Part shown: piece by piece, positions 24,555 through 32,899 of the stretch
Position numbering within the stretch: position 1 is the stretch's first letter
How the letters are laid out: each line of letters starts with the position of its first letter
DNA from: Streptosporangiaceae bacterium
GTDB taxonomy: Bacteria > Actinomycetota > Actinomycetes > Streptosporangiales > Streptosporangiaceae
Direction of reading: 5' to 3'
NCBI GenBank assembly: GCA_025935815.1
Contig: JAICUO010000003.1
Location: 1-48,096 of the forward strand
Length of the DNA: 48,096 nucleotides
Notes under the pieces: model-generated
The model's input: the letters and a program-made list of their open reading frames with translations, nothing else
The model's database searches: none
What the model was told of the DNA's origin: nothing
Made by a program: the position numbers and the translations under genes

Positions 24555-25532
24555 ATGACCACCGCATCGACCGAAGTGCTGCTGCTCGGGGCGGCCGGGA
24601 ACAGCGGCCAGCTCATCGCGGCCGAGCTGGCCGCCCGCGGCGTGCCCGTCCGGCTGGCCGGCCGCCGCCGCGGCCCCCTGGACGACCTGGCCCGCGCCCT
24701 GGCCGCCGGCGGCGCGCCGGCCGGCGTGCGCGTCGTCGACATGAGCGACGCGGCCTCGCTGGCCGAGGCGATCAGCGGCACCGGCGTGGTGCTGTCCACC
24801 GTCGGGCCGTTCGCGCGCCTGGCCGGCCCGGTGATCGACGCCTGCCTGGCCGCCGGCGTGTCCTACGTGGACATCGCGAACGAGTGGCCGGCGGTCCGGG
24901 CCCTGCTCGACCGCGACGAGCAAGCCCGCGCGCACGCGGTCACGCTGGTCACCGGGGCCGGGTTCGGGCCCGCCGCGACCGAGACGCTGGTGCTGCGCCT
25001 GGTCGAGCGGACCGCCGGGACGCCGGAGCGCGTCCGGGTCGCCGCCGCCGCCGGGGTCGCCCGGCAAAGCGACGGCGTGCGCCAGACGATCCAGGAATCC
25101 CTGCCCGAGGGCGCCATCACCTACCGCGACGGCCAGCTGGTCCGCGAGCCCCTCGGCAGCGGCGCCACCACGGTGACCTTCGGCGGCACCAAGCGGCAGA
25201 TGCTCCCCGGGCCGGTCGCCGACCTCGAGGCGGCCCGGCTGGCCAGCGGGGCACCCGACGTGGTCGCCTACATCGCGGGCCCGGCCGCCCGGGCCGCGGG
25301 AACCGACTCCTTCACCTGGGCCGAGGTCACCGGCCCGGACGGGCGGGCGATCACCGCCGAGCTCCGCACCGGCGAGGGCGTCCGCGCCACGGCGGCCATC
25401 GCCGCCGAGGTCACCCGGCGCGTCCTGGCCGGGGCCAAGCCGGGCGCCTGGACCGCCGGCCAGCTCCTCGGCGCCGGCCTCGTCACCGACGCCATCGCCG
25501 CCCAGGTGACCGTGCACGAGCGGCGGCCGTAG
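24555..25532 (+). CDS. Saccharopine-dehydrogenase-like NAD(P)-binding protein
   Basis: This is a 325-residue protein. Seen: an N-terminal Rossmann fold with VLLLGAAGNSGQLIAAELAA (G-x-x-G-x-x-G), VRLAGRRRGPLDDLA at the cofactor-specificity strand, and VVLSTVGPFARLAGPVIDAC with YVDIANEW, the hallmark of the saccharopine-dehydrogenase NADP-binding family. Homologues are often annotated as trans-acting enoyl reductases or simply oxidoreductases. The C-terminal half resembles no family I can name. GGAGAGG precedes ATG 24555. It is the last gene of the 22639-25532 unit. Confidence 0.88.
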   Translation: MTTASTEVLLLGAAGNSGQLIAAELAARGVPVRLAGRRRGPLDDLARALAAGGAPAGVRVVDMSDAASLAEAISGTGVVLSTVGPFARLAGPVIDACLAAGVSYVDIANEWPAVRALLDRDEQARAHAVTLVTGAGFGPAATETLVLRLVERTAGTPERVRVAAAAGVARQSDGVRQTIQESLPEGAITYRDGQLVREPLGSGATTVTFGGTKRQMLPGPVADLEAARLASGAPDVVAYIAGPAARAAGTDSFTWAEVTGPDGRAITAELRTGEGVRATAAIAAEVTRRVLAGAKPGAWTAGQLLGAGLVTDAIAAQVTVHERRP

Positions 25533-25630
25533 CCCCCGGTCAGCTCGGGCCCTGGCGCCCGACGAGGCGCAAGGCCCCGCCCGCGCCACCAGCGTCTCGT
25601 CACCACCCGGCGGGCTTTGGCTGTTGGCAC

Positions 25631-25659
25631 TTGACCTGTCTTGCGCGCAAGCGTACGTT
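25631..25659 (+). promoter_or_regulatory. Candidate sigma-70-type promoter
   Basis: TTGACC at 25631-25636 and TACGTT at 25654-25659 are separated by exactly 17 bases. A 10-base palindrome TTGCGCGCAA (25641-25650) fills the spacer. Transcription would start near 25666, at the edge of the ROK-type inverted repeat. Confidence 0.5.
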
Positions 25660-25667
25660 CCTGACTG

Positions 25668-25684
25668 TTAGGAAACTTTTCTAA
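25668..25684. promoter_or_regulatory. Inverted repeat resembling a ROK-family operator
   Basis: TTAGGAAA and TTTTCTAA flank one central C, with a single mismatch between arms. I know near-identical boxes upstream of actinomycete genes for secreted polysaccharide-degrading proteins, where ROK-type repressors are thought to act; that link is from memory. Its position just past the -10 box fits repression. Confidence 0.5.
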
Positions 25685-25735
25685 TAATGGGGTCGGGGGA
25701 TACCGCGGCGCCCCGATGGCGTCCAAGGCGGCACT

Positions 25736-25951
25736 GTGAACCGGAAGCTCTTCCCGCCCGCCAGGCTCGCGGGCCTCGGTGGCTGGCTCGCCGCGTCCGC
25801 CGCGTTGGTGCAACGCCGCCCCCGTCACCGCGGACTTCACCGCGCTCTGGCGGTAGCGCTCTGGTTCCGCAACGCGGCAGCGGCCGACGGTAAGCCCGCA
25901 GCGCGCCTGGTGGCTGTCATCTCCGGGGGCTATGCTTGGTGTGGCAGCTAA
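25736..25951 (+). pseudogene. Probable decayed secreted-protein gene (signal peptide remnant)
   Basis: GTG 25736 follows AAGGCGG and opens a frame MNRKLFPPARLAGLGGWLAA with a basic start and a hydrophobic stretch, like an export signal. After about 26 residues the frame becomes Arg-rich and meaningless. The next frame at the same place reads NAAPVTADFTALW before a stop at 25854, as expected of a mature N-terminus after a frameshift. No body of a secreted enzyme follows. The whole 25533-26104 stretch otherwise shows only the promoter and operator. It could instead be a short leader, but decay seems likelier. Confidence 0.35.
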
Positions 25952-26104
25952 CACACCTGCCTGTCTCCGAGTTGCCCTGGCCCGGCGCCGGCGGTAGCGG
26001 TTTAGGACAAGAGCGGCTCAGCCCTCGTGTGAGTTCCCTCCCTTCCATCGTGATCGTCCTGCGGTGGCCGGGCGCCGGGACGCGGCCACCGGATCGGGTA
26101 AACG

Positions 26105-26659
26105 ATGGCGCACGACAAGATCAAGGCGGCCGCCCGCAGGCGCATGGCGACGACCGGCGAGTCCTACAGCGCCGCCCGGCGCGAGGTCATCAGGCAGTTC
26201 CGCGATGCCGCGAGCAGCGACCCGTCCGGGGAGCCGCAATGGTTCGCGATCAGCTACCAGGACATGGGCCCGGTCTCCACCTGGGCCGACACCCTGCTCG
26301 GCGGGGGCCCGGCCGGAGGGCGGATCGAGGTCGGCGCCGGCGAGCTGCGGCTGCGGATGGCCGACTTCAAGGTCGACGTGCCGCGCGCCTCCGTCCGCCG
26401 GGCCGCCCGGTCCGCACACCAGGCCAGGGGAACGATCGGCGTGCACGCCAAGGGCAGCCGCTGGCTGGCGAACGGCTCGGCGGACGGCCTGGTGGAGATC
26501 GAGGTCGACCCGCCCTGCCACACCGAGCGCAGCCTCAGCACCTTGTTCCGCCGGATGAAGGTCACCCGGCTGATCGTGAGCCTCGTCGACCCGGACGGCT
26601 TCATCGCCGCGCTCGGCGGCGATGAAGCTTATCCGCCCGCCGGCTCCCGGACGGAGTGA
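26105..26659 (+). CDS. Unknown protein with N-terminal 'RRRMATTGESY' motif
   Basis: This is a 184-residue protein I cannot name. Seen: the first 30 residues HDKIKAAARRRMATTGESY and SAARREVIRQF form a basic helix-turn-helix-like or ribbon-helix-like pattern found at the start of many actinomycete hypotheticals. The rest is beta-rich and ends in TLFRRMKVTRLIVSLVDPDG. There is no signal peptide or membrane helix. The convergent neighbour ending at 26683 has the same kind of N-terminus (HKDLKRLVRARMDETGENY), joined to a different C-terminal domain. This suggests a portable module. ATG 26105 has a weak ribosome site. Confidence 0.7.
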   Translation: MAHDKIKAAARRRMATTGESYSAARREVIRQFRDAASSDPSGEPQWFAISYQDMGPVSTWADTLLGGGPAGGRIEVGAGELRLRMADFKVDVPRASVRRAARSAHQARGTIGVHAKGSRWLANGSADGLVEIEVDPPCHTERSLSTLFRRMKVTRLIVSLVDPDGFIAALGGDEAYPPAGSRTE

Positions 26660-26682
26660 CCAGCGGTCGTGGTGAACCTGCG

Positions 26683-27306
26683 TCAGGCCGCGCCGAAGTC
26701 GAAGCCCTGCGGCTCGGCGGCCAGCGGCTTCCCCTCGCCCCCGGTAACCGGCACGTCGGTGCCGACCGTCTCGAAGCGCGGCCTGGCCAGGTCCACCGCC
26801 CCGGCTCCGCTCAGCAGGACGCCGAAATGCACGGAATCCGCGTCCTCGCCCACGTCGAGCACGTTAGCCGCCTCCGTCCACGCGGTGGTCCCGCGCAGCG
26901 CCCGGTCCTGCATGTTGTCAAGCGCCCTTTCACCGCTGGCCCTGTCGACTCGCAGCCAGATGCCAGCCCAGTGCCCGATCTCCTGGCCCCGGATCACGGC
27001 ACTGAAGCGGACCCGCAGGCCCCGGTAGCGCGCCGCGTCGATGCTCTGCATGACGGTGCCGAAGCCGCCCGGCGACCCGGCGATCCGGAAGCGCAGCTGT
27101 ATCACGCGCTTGCCGTCGTAAGCGCAGGCCCGCGGTAGCAGCCCCGCATCGTAGTCCCCCGGATGGCTCCCGGCCATGAACCACCCGCCTGGCAGCGTAT
27201 CCAGCGTGGCCTCGCTGAGCAGCGCGGTCAGCGCCTGGGTGTAGTTCTCCCCGGTCTCGTCCATGCGGGCGCGGACCAGTCGCTTGAGATCCTTGTGCTG
27301 CGGCAC
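26683..27306 (-). CDS. Protein with 'RARMDETGENY' N-terminus and beta-sandwich ligand-binding-like C-domain
   Basis: This is a 207-residue protein from GTG 27306, which has GGAGG seven bases upstream (an upstream ATG at 27480 gives a low-complexity start). Seen: N-terminal HKDLKRLVRARMDETGENY, then a domain running GGWFMAGSHPGDYDAGL, GFGTVMQSIDAARYRGLRVR, WAGIWLRVD, DNMQDRALRGTTAWTE and FGVLLSGAGAVDL. I recognise this second domain as one found alone or fused to regulators and peptidases. It resembles carbohydrate-binding beta sandwiches in pattern, and its ligand is unknown. It converges on the gene ending at 26659, 23 bp away. Confidence 0.75.
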   Translation of the reverse strand: MPQHKDLKRLVRARMDETGENYTQALTALLSEATLDTLPGGWFMAGSHPGDYDAGLLPRACAYDGKRVIQLRFRIAGSPGGFGTVMQSIDAARYRGLRVRFSAVIRGQEIGHWAGIWLRVDRASGERALDNMQDRALRGTTAWTEAANVLDVGEDADSVHFGVLLSGAGAVDLARPRFETVGTDVPVTGGEGKPLAAEPQGFDFGAA

Positions 27307-27501
27307 GGTAACAACCTCCGTCGCGGCGGCCGCCCCAGCGCTCGGTGACCCAGAGCCGGCCAGACGGAAGTCCGGCATGCTGCATGCAACCGGTCCGGGA
27401 GTACGCCCCCCTTCGGCCTGACATCGCCCCGCTGGGGAAGGGCTGCCAGCCTTGGCGTCGAACCGCGCCGCCTTCATCATGAGCGAGCGCCCGGCCCCGG
27501 G

Positions 27502-28005
27502 TCAACTGGAGGTCATCGTGAGCCCCGGCGGGTGAGCTAGCGTCTGGTAGACGACGCAATAGCGCTCGGTGAGGCGAATCAGCGTCTGGACCTCCTCGGC
27601 GGTCGCCTCGGTGTCCAGCTCGAAGGCCAGGCGGATGGAGCTGAACCCGACCGGCGCCTCCTTGCTCACCGCCAGGGTGCCGCGGAAGTCCAGGTCGCCC
27701 TCGGCGGTGACGGTACCCCCGGCCACGGTGATCCCCAGCGAGGTCGCCACGGCCCGCAGCGTGACCCCGGCGCAGGCCACGAGCGCCTCCAGCAGCATGT
27801 CCCCGGAGCACAGCAACGAGCCGTCCCCTCCGGTGGCCGGGTGCAAGCCGGCCACCGCCAGCTGCCGTCCCGTGTCCACCGAGCACGCGATGGCCTGGTC
27901 GTCGAGCTGGCCGCGCGCCCGCAAGGTGATCAGCGCCTCGCGGGGGTCATCGCGGTAGGCGTCCTTGAGCGGCTGCTGCACGGCGCGCAGCTCTGAGCTA
28001 TCCAT
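27502..28005 (-). CDS. OsmC/Ohr-family peroxiredoxin-like protein
   Basis: This is a 167-residue cytosolic protein. Seen: the two conserved cysteines of the family, Cys78 in ALVACAGVTLRAVA and Cys150 in LTERYCVVYQTL, plus the middle beta strand FSSIRLAFELDT. OsmC/Ohr proteins reduce organic hydroperoxides with these cysteines. The N-terminal 60 residues are longer than in plain Ohr, fitting the OsmC-like subgroup. GGGAGGAG stands before ATG 28005. It diverges from the M20 peptidase across 137 bp. Confidence 0.88.
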   Translation of the reverse strand: MDSSELRAVQQPLKDAYRDDPREALITLRARGQLDDQAIACSVDTGRQLAVAGLHPATGGDGSLLCSGDMLLEALVACAGVTLRAVATSLGITVAGGTVTAEGDLDFRGTLAVSKEAPVGFSSIRLAFELDTEATAEEVQTLIRLTERYCVVYQTLAHPPGLTMTSS

Positions 28006-28142
28006 CCTGGTACTCCTCCCGCGGTGCCTGCGCGCCGCCCGAATGCGTTACCCCCCACGGTACGACGCGCGCGCACCCGGCGGATGCCGTGGAGGTGCCG
28101 CCGGCCGCTGGCGCCCGAACGCGGGATCGTAGAGTTGCCCGG

Positions 28143-29498
28143 GTGAGCGATCTGAGGAACCGTGTCCGTGATCTCCTGCCCGGCCTGATCGGCGACCTTG
28201 AGGATCTTGTCCGGATCCAGTCCGTCAGCGCCGACCCGGGGCGCCTGCCCGAGGTGGAGAAGTCCGCGCGAAAGACCGCCCAGCTGCTCGCGGCTGAGGG
28301 GGTTGCCGCCGAGATCGTCCGGGCGGGCGATGGCGCCCCGCCGACCGTGCTCGGCGAGCGGAAGGGACCCGCGGGCGCACCCGTCGTCCTGCTTTACGCG
28401 CACCACGACGTCCAGCCGGAGAACGACCCGGCCGACTGGGACAGCCCGCCGTTCGAGCCCGCCCGCCGCGGCGACCGCCTCTACGGCCGGGGCGCGGCCG
28501 ATGACAAGGCGGGGATCGCGGTGCACGTGGGGGCGCTGCGCGCCCTGGGCGATGACCTGCCGGTCACCGTGCGGTTCTTCATCGAGGGCGAGGAGGAGGT
28601 CAATTCCGCCACCCTTCCGCACCTGCTGCGCCAGTACCGCGACCGGCTCGCCGCCGACGTCATCGTGATCGCCGACGCCGGAAACTGGGACATCGGCGTC
28701 CCGTCGCTCACGACCAGCCTGCGCGGCCTGGTCCGGGCGGACGTGGAGGTCCGCACCCTCGCGCACGCCGTCCACTCGGGCATGTGGGGCGGCCTCGTCC
28801 CGGATGCCATCATGGCGCTCACCAGGCTGCTGGCGACGCTGTGGACCGAGGACGGCAGCCCGGCCGTCGACGGCCTGACCGGATCTGCCGCCGCCGACGT
28901 GGACTATCCCGAGGAACGGCTGCGCGCCGAGTCCGGCGCCGCGCCCGGGACCCGCTGGATCGGCGCCGGCTCGGCCGTCGAGCGGCTGTGGGCCCGGCCC
29001 GCGATCACGGTCACCGGGATCGACGTCCCGAAGGTCGACGGCGCCTCCAACACCCTCGTCCCGGTCGCCCGCGCCCGCGTCACCATCCGCCTCGCGCCCG
29101 GGGACACCAGCGCCAACGCCATCGCCCGCCTCCAGGAGCACCTGGACAAGCACGTCCCATGGGGGGCCCGGCTCACCACCACCGTCGTCGACGCGTGCGA
29201 GCCGACCGTGCTGCCGACGGCCGGGCCGGCCTACGCCGCCGCGCGCTCCGCGCTCGCCGAGGCGTGGGGCGTGGCACCGGTCGACATGGGATGCGGCGGC
29301 TCGATCCCGTTCATCGCCGAATTCCAGGAGGCGCTCCCCGGCGCGAGCATCCTCGTCACCGGCGTTGAGGACCCCGACACCCGCGCCCATGGCCCGAATG
29401 AGGGACTCCACCTGCCGGAGTTCGAGCGCGCCGTCCTCGCCGAGGCCCTGCTCCTGCGGCGCCTCGGCGAGGCCGGCGACAGCCCGCCGGGAAGCTAG
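28143..29498 (+). CDS. M20-family metallopeptidase (dipeptidase-like)
   Basis: This is a 451-residue di-metal peptidase. Seen: YAHHDVQPEND with the first His-x-Asp pair (H87, D89), GRGAADDKAGIAVH with the bridging Asp near 120, FFIEGEEEVNS with the base and metal Glu around 149-151, and VIADAGNWDIG. A late TRAHGPNEGLHLPEF supplies the last His. The lid domain (about residues 190-330) is complete. The family cleaves dipeptides and related amides. GTG 28143 is chosen because the frame upstream (from 28089) is Arg-rich and the family begins here. The MFS gene follows nine bases after the stop. Confidence 0.93.
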   Translation: MSDLRNRVRDLLPGLIGDLEDLVRIQSVSADPGRLPEVEKSARKTAQLLAAEGVAAEIVRAGDGAPPTVLGERKGPAGAPVVLLYAHHDVQPENDPADWDSPPFEPARRGDRLYGRGAADDKAGIAVHVGALRALGDDLPVTVRFFIEGEEEVNSATLPHLLRQYRDRLAADVIVIADAGNWDIGVPSLTTSLRGLVRADVEVRTLAHAVHSGMWGGLVPDAIMALTRLLATLWTEDGSPAVDGLTGSAAADVDYPEERLRAESGAAPGTRWIGAGSAVERLWARPAITVTGIDVPKVDGASNTLVPVARARVTIRLAPGDTSANAIARLQEHLDKHVPWGARLTTTVVDACEPTVLPTAGPAYAAARSALAEAWGVAPVDMGCGGSIPFIAEFQEALPGASILVTGVEDPDTRAHGPNEGLHLPEFERAVLAEALLLRRLGEAGDSPPGS

Positions 29499-29507
29499 CC
29501 GGGCTTG

Positions 29508-30773
29508 GTGGCCAGACGATCCCTGGGGCGGCAGTTCGGCTGGCTGTGGGCGGCCTACGCGGTCAGCGCCTACGGGTCCGGGTTCGGGTTCGGCGCGTTC
29601 CCGCTGATCGCCGTGCTGGCGTTGCATGCCGGCCCCGCTGAGGTGTCCGCGCTGTCCGCGGTGGGGCCCGCGGTCGGCGCGCTGATCGCGGTGCCGCTGG
29701 CGCCGTGGGTGGAGTTCCGCCGCAAGCGGCCGGTCATGATCGTGATGGACCTGACCCGGTTCGCGGTCATGGCGACCGTCCCGGTCGCTTACGCCCTCGG
29801 CCGGCTCACCTTCCCCCAGTTGCTGCTCGTCTCGGCCGTGGTCGCCGCGGCCAAGATCGCCTTCAACGCGGCCAGCGGCGCCTACCTCAAGGCCATCGTC
29901 CGGCCCGCGGACCTGCTCGTCGCCAACGCCCGGTTCGAGTCCACCAACTGGAGCTCCATCGCGGTCGGGCCGCCGCTCGGCGGCGCCGCGATCGGACTGT
30001 TCGGACCGGTCGTCACCGTCATGGCCGACGCGCTCAGCTACCTGCTCTCCGCGCTGGGCATCACCGCGATCGGCGGCCGGGATGAAGCGCCGCGGCTCAC
30101 CGGGCAAGGGCCGGTCCGGGCGGGCGCGCTGCTCGACGGCTGGCGGCACATCCTGGGCCATCCCGGCCTGCGGCCGCTCTGGCTCAACAACATGCTCGTC
30201 GCGGGCCTGATCATGGCCACCGAGCCGCTGCTGGCCGTGCTCCTGCTCCGCCAGCTCGGCTTCCCGCCCTGGCAGTACGGCCTCGCCTTCGCCGCCCCCT
30301 GCGCCGGCGGGCTCATCGGCTCTCGGCTCGCCCGCCGGGTCGTGGCCCGCCACGGCCAGCACCGGATCTTCCGGACCGTCGGCACCCTGCGCGCCATCTG
30401 GCTGATCGGCCTGGCCTTCGTCCGCCCCGGCCTCGCCGGCCTCCTCACCGTGATAGCCGTCGAGCTGGCGATCATCATCAGCATGAGTCTCTACAGCCCC
30501 GTGCTGGCCACCTACCGGCTTGAGAACACCCCCCGGCACCGCGTCGCCCGCACCCTGTCGGCCTGGTCAATCGGCCAGCAGGCGTCCATCGCCATCTTCA
30601 CCGCGCTCGGCGGGCTGCTCGCCGGCCTCACCAGCCCCCGCACTGCCATCACGGTGGCGGGGCTGCTCATCCTCGCCACCCCGCTGCTCCTGCCCCGCCG
30701 CCCGCGTCCCGCGCCCGCCGCCGACCGCGAGCTGGCCGCATCCGGCTCACCCGCCGCCCAGGACCCCTGCTAG
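29508..30773 (+). CDS. MFS transporter (multidrug-efflux type)
   Basis: This is a 421-residue membrane protein with about 12 hydrophobic helices. Seen: WLWAAYAVSAYGSGFGFGAF in helix one, WVEFRRKRPVMIVMDLTRF, the cytoplasmic loop 2-3 motif region of the EntS/macrolide-efflux branch, and RFESTNWSSIAVGPPLGG, which is common in that branch. It probably exports small molecules by proton antiport. GTG 29508 is preceded by an in-frame TTG at 29505, so the start is uncertain by one codon. Closely coupled to the M20 peptidase (9 bp), perhaps exporting a peptide product; that is inference. Confidence 0.9.
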   Translation: MARRSLGRQFGWLWAAYAVSAYGSGFGFGAFPLIAVLALHAGPAEVSALSAVGPAVGALIAVPLAPWVEFRRKRPVMIVMDLTRFAVMATVPVAYALGRLTFPQLLLVSAVVAAAKIAFNAASGAYLKAIVRPADLLVANARFESTNWSSIAVGPPLGGAAIGLFGPVVTVMADALSYLLSALGITAIGGRDEAPRLTGQGPVRAGALLDGWRHILGHPGLRPLWLNNMLVAGLIMATEPLLAVLLLRQLGFPPWQYGLAFAAPCAGGLIGSRLARRVVARHGQHRIFRTVGTLRAIWLIGLAFVRPGLAGLLTVIAVELAIIISMSLYSPVLATYRLENTPRHRVARTLSAWSIGQQASIAIFTALGGLLAGLTSPRTAITVAGLLILATPLLLPRRPRPAPAADRELAASGSPAAQDPC

Positions 30774-31067
30774 CCCGCGTTTCCGCCCGCGGGGTCTGCC
30801 TGAGCCGGACATGACAGCGCCCCCGGGAGCCTGTGCTCACGAGGGCGTGCCCTGGCCGGCGCGCGCAGGTCGCCTCACGGCGAAAGGCGCAACATGGCTC
30901 CAGCCGGACGGTATTCCATGAAGGCAGTGATTTGAGCCCGGGGGACACGAACGCACCGACGCAGAGGAGGAACGCAAGGGCCGCCAGCCCTATTCCGGGG
31001 CGTCGGCCCGCTCGCCCCGCGGCTGGCATAAGCGGCGAGCGCGCGGCTCAGGGGCAAGCCGCCGGGG

Positions 31068-31325
31068 TCAGGCGGGCGCCCCGAAGACGCCGCGAAACCG
31101 CGGCGCCGGCCGAGGCTTCCTCGGCTTCTTAGTGCCGGCCGCCTGGTGCTCGTGGAGGACCTCGGTCGCGCGCCGGGCGATCTCGGTGATCTCCGCATGG
31201 AGCTTGCGGACCTCGCGCGCCCCCCAGATCGGCGCGCTGAACCTGTGGTGGGTGATCGCGGTAACCATGAGGAACCGGGCGTCGGCCGGGTCAACGCGCC
31301 CGTCCAGCCAGTCAGCTCGCTCCAT
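31068..31325 (-). CDS. Small unknown protein
   Basis: This is an 85-residue protein. Seen: MERADWLDGRVDPADARFLM, then TAITHHRFSAPIWGAREV, a charged helix (LHAEITEIARRATEVLHEHQ) and a basic Lys/Pro/Arg tail. I do not recognise the family. A GGAG site six bases before ATG 31325 supports translation; an upstream in-frame ATG at 31373 lacks one. The flanking stretches 30774-31067 and 31326-31602 hold no gene I can support. Confidence 0.6.
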   Translation of the reverse strand: MERADWLDGRVDPADARFLMVTAITHHRFSAPIWGAREVRKLHAEITEIARRATEVLHEHQAAGTKKPRKPRPAPRFRGVFGAPA

Positions 31326-31454
31326 TCCGTCTCCTTCTGCGTATGCCGTCGTCCTCGCCGGGACGGCGGTCACCCGGCCGGCCGGAGCGGAAAGTGCTCA
31401 AGGGTGGCGATCGCCGGCGCGTCAGCGCGGCCCGGCGGAACCAGCCTCAGTCAC

Positions 31455-31469
31455 GGAAGTATAACTTCC
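31455..31469. promoter_or_regulatory. Perfect inverted repeat, possible operator
   Basis: GGAAGT and ACTTCC flank ATA. The element lies in the otherwise empty 31326-31602 stretch, upstream of the small unknown gene on the minus strand (130 bp before its start). AT content is locally raised. The regulator is unknown. Confidence 0.35.
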
Positions 31470-31602
31470 CCGACCTGCGCGGCGTCCCCTTCGGGCGTGC
31501 TGATGCCCGCGCGCGGCCCGTCCAGCGGCGCGCCGCCCGCCGGGGTTGTTGACTGGTCACAACATGACCGAGCTCCCGCTGGTGCGGGCCGCGGGGCGCC
31601 GC

Positions 31603-32274
31603 TCAGCTGCCGGCCGGGTGGCGCTCGGTCGCGCCGAACGCCTCCCCCAGGCTGGTCAGGTCAACCGGGTGCCGCGCCTGCCCGGGCTCGTCGCCCAAAC
31701 GCGGGCGCATGGCTTCCAGGGCGGTGAGGATCTCGCGGCCGACCTGCTGTCTCGGGAGCATCGCGTCCACCGAGACCAGGATCCCGCGCTCGCGGTACCA
31801 GTCGATGATGGGAGCGGTTACCTGATGGTAGAGGGCCAGCCGCTGCCCGATGACCTCCGCGGTGTCATCCGAGCGGTGCTCAAGCGCGGCCCGCGCCAGC
31901 AGCCGGCGGGTGACCTCGGCATCGTCGGCGTCCAGGTGCAGCGCGACATCCGCGGTCATGCCGAGCTCGCGGCCGATCGTGTAGGCGGCGCGGGCCTGCT
32001 CCATGTTCCGCGGGATCCCGTCCAGGACGTACCCGCCCCCCGCGGCCTTCGCCGCCACCAGCGCCTCCCGCACCATGTCCAGCACGACCTCGTCGGGGAC
32101 CAGCCCGCCGCGGTCGAGGTACTCCCGGACGGCCACGCCCAGGGTGGTCCGCCGCGCCACGTGATCGCGCAGCAGCTCCCCGGTCGCGATGTGCGCGATG
32201 CCGAAGTGCGCGGCGATCAGCGCGCCCTGGGTCCCCTTGCCCGCACCCGGCGGGGCGATCATCAAAACCCGCAT
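31603..32274 (-). CDS. adk: Adenylate kinase (short-LID type)
   Basis: This is a 223-residue nucleoside-monophosphate kinase: ATP + AMP to two ADP. Seen: P-loop APPGAGKGTQ at 7-16, HIATGELLRDHVA for AMP binding, GYVLDGIPRNMEQA, and ARAALEHRSDDTAEVIGQRL where the LID is reduced to a few residues, with no zinc cysteines. The C-terminal 25 residues are an extra polar tail. ATG 32274 has GGGGAGG eight bases upstream. The gene is not beside ribosomal-protein or secY genes, where actinomycetes keep the main adk. A second isozyme is therefore likely, perhaps with a different monophosphate preference. Confidence 0.88.
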   Translation of the reverse strand: MRVLMIAPPGAGKGTQGALIAAHFGIAHIATGELLRDHVARRTTLGVAVREYLDRGGLVPDEVVLDMVREALVAAKAAGGGYVLDGIPRNMEQARAAYTIGRELGMTADVALHLDADDAEVTRRLLARAALEHRSDDTAEVIGQRLALYHQVTAPIIDWYRERGILVSVDAMLPRQQVGREILTALEAMRPRLGDEPGQARHPVDLTSLGEAFGATERHPAGS

Positions 32275-32418
32275 CCTCGTTGCCTCCCCGCTCATCATCT
32301 CGCCCGCCGCCCGCCAGCCGGCACCCGGCTCCGCACCGGATGCCGTCCGGCAACCCAGGTGCGCGCGGGCGCCGAGTCACCCGTCCGCTACCCTGGGCAG
32401 ATCGTCATGGGAGGGCGC

Positions 32419-32883
32419 ATGCCGTACGTCGTCGACTTCGAGAACGTGTCCGCCACCGGCTTGGAATCATCCCCGGTCGCGGCGGCCCTGGCCGGATTGC
32501 GCGCCAACGAGGCGCGCTACTTCAAGAACAAGTACGATCACGTCTTCACGGTGACCCCCGCGAGCGAGGCACCGGAGATCCTCGGCTGGGTGAACCGCAT
32601 CCTGTCCGATGAGCGCGGCATCGTCATCTCCGCCCGCCCCCTCGAGGTGACTTCCTTCGAAGCGGGCGGTTTCCGGATGGCTTACGTGTTCTACGAGTCC
32701 GGCCTGTCCGTCAACGTGATGTACGGCATCCAGGACGGGGATAAGCGCGCCGTCGGGTTCAAGCTCTCCGAAGGCATGGAAGTCCCCGGGGAACTGGCGT
32801 CAAGCTTCAAGTTCGCGCGCCAGAAGTCAAAGCTGGCCGGCGTGATCCGCGGCTCTTTCTTCGTGATCAAAGGCGAATACTGA
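32419..32883 (+). CDS. Conserved protein of unknown function
   Basis: This is a 154-residue soluble protein. Seen: MPYVVDFENVSATGLESSPV at the start, RYFKNKYDHVFTVTPASEAP, VISARPLEVTSFEAGGFRMA and a C-terminal KFARQKSKLAGVIRGSFFVI. I remember similar actinomycete hypotheticals but no function. It has lower GC and more Lys/Phe than its neighbours. GGGAGG five bases before ATG 32419 decides the start. It converges on the kinase-like gene ending at 32900. Confidence 0.75.
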   Translation: MPYVVDFENVSATGLESSPVAAALAGLRANEARYFKNKYDHVFTVTPASEAPEILGWVNRILSDERGIVISARPLEVTSFEAGGFRMAYVFYESGLSVNVMYGIQDGDKRAVGFKLSEGMEVPGELASSFKFARQKSKLAGVIRGSFFVIKGEY

Positions 32884-32899
32884 CACTTCTCAACGCCTG

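Noticed and set aside
27930-30539. An 869-residue open frame on the minus strand
   Set aside because: It is the shadow of the M20 peptidase and MFS transporter, with Asp/Arg/Gly-rich meaningless sequence.
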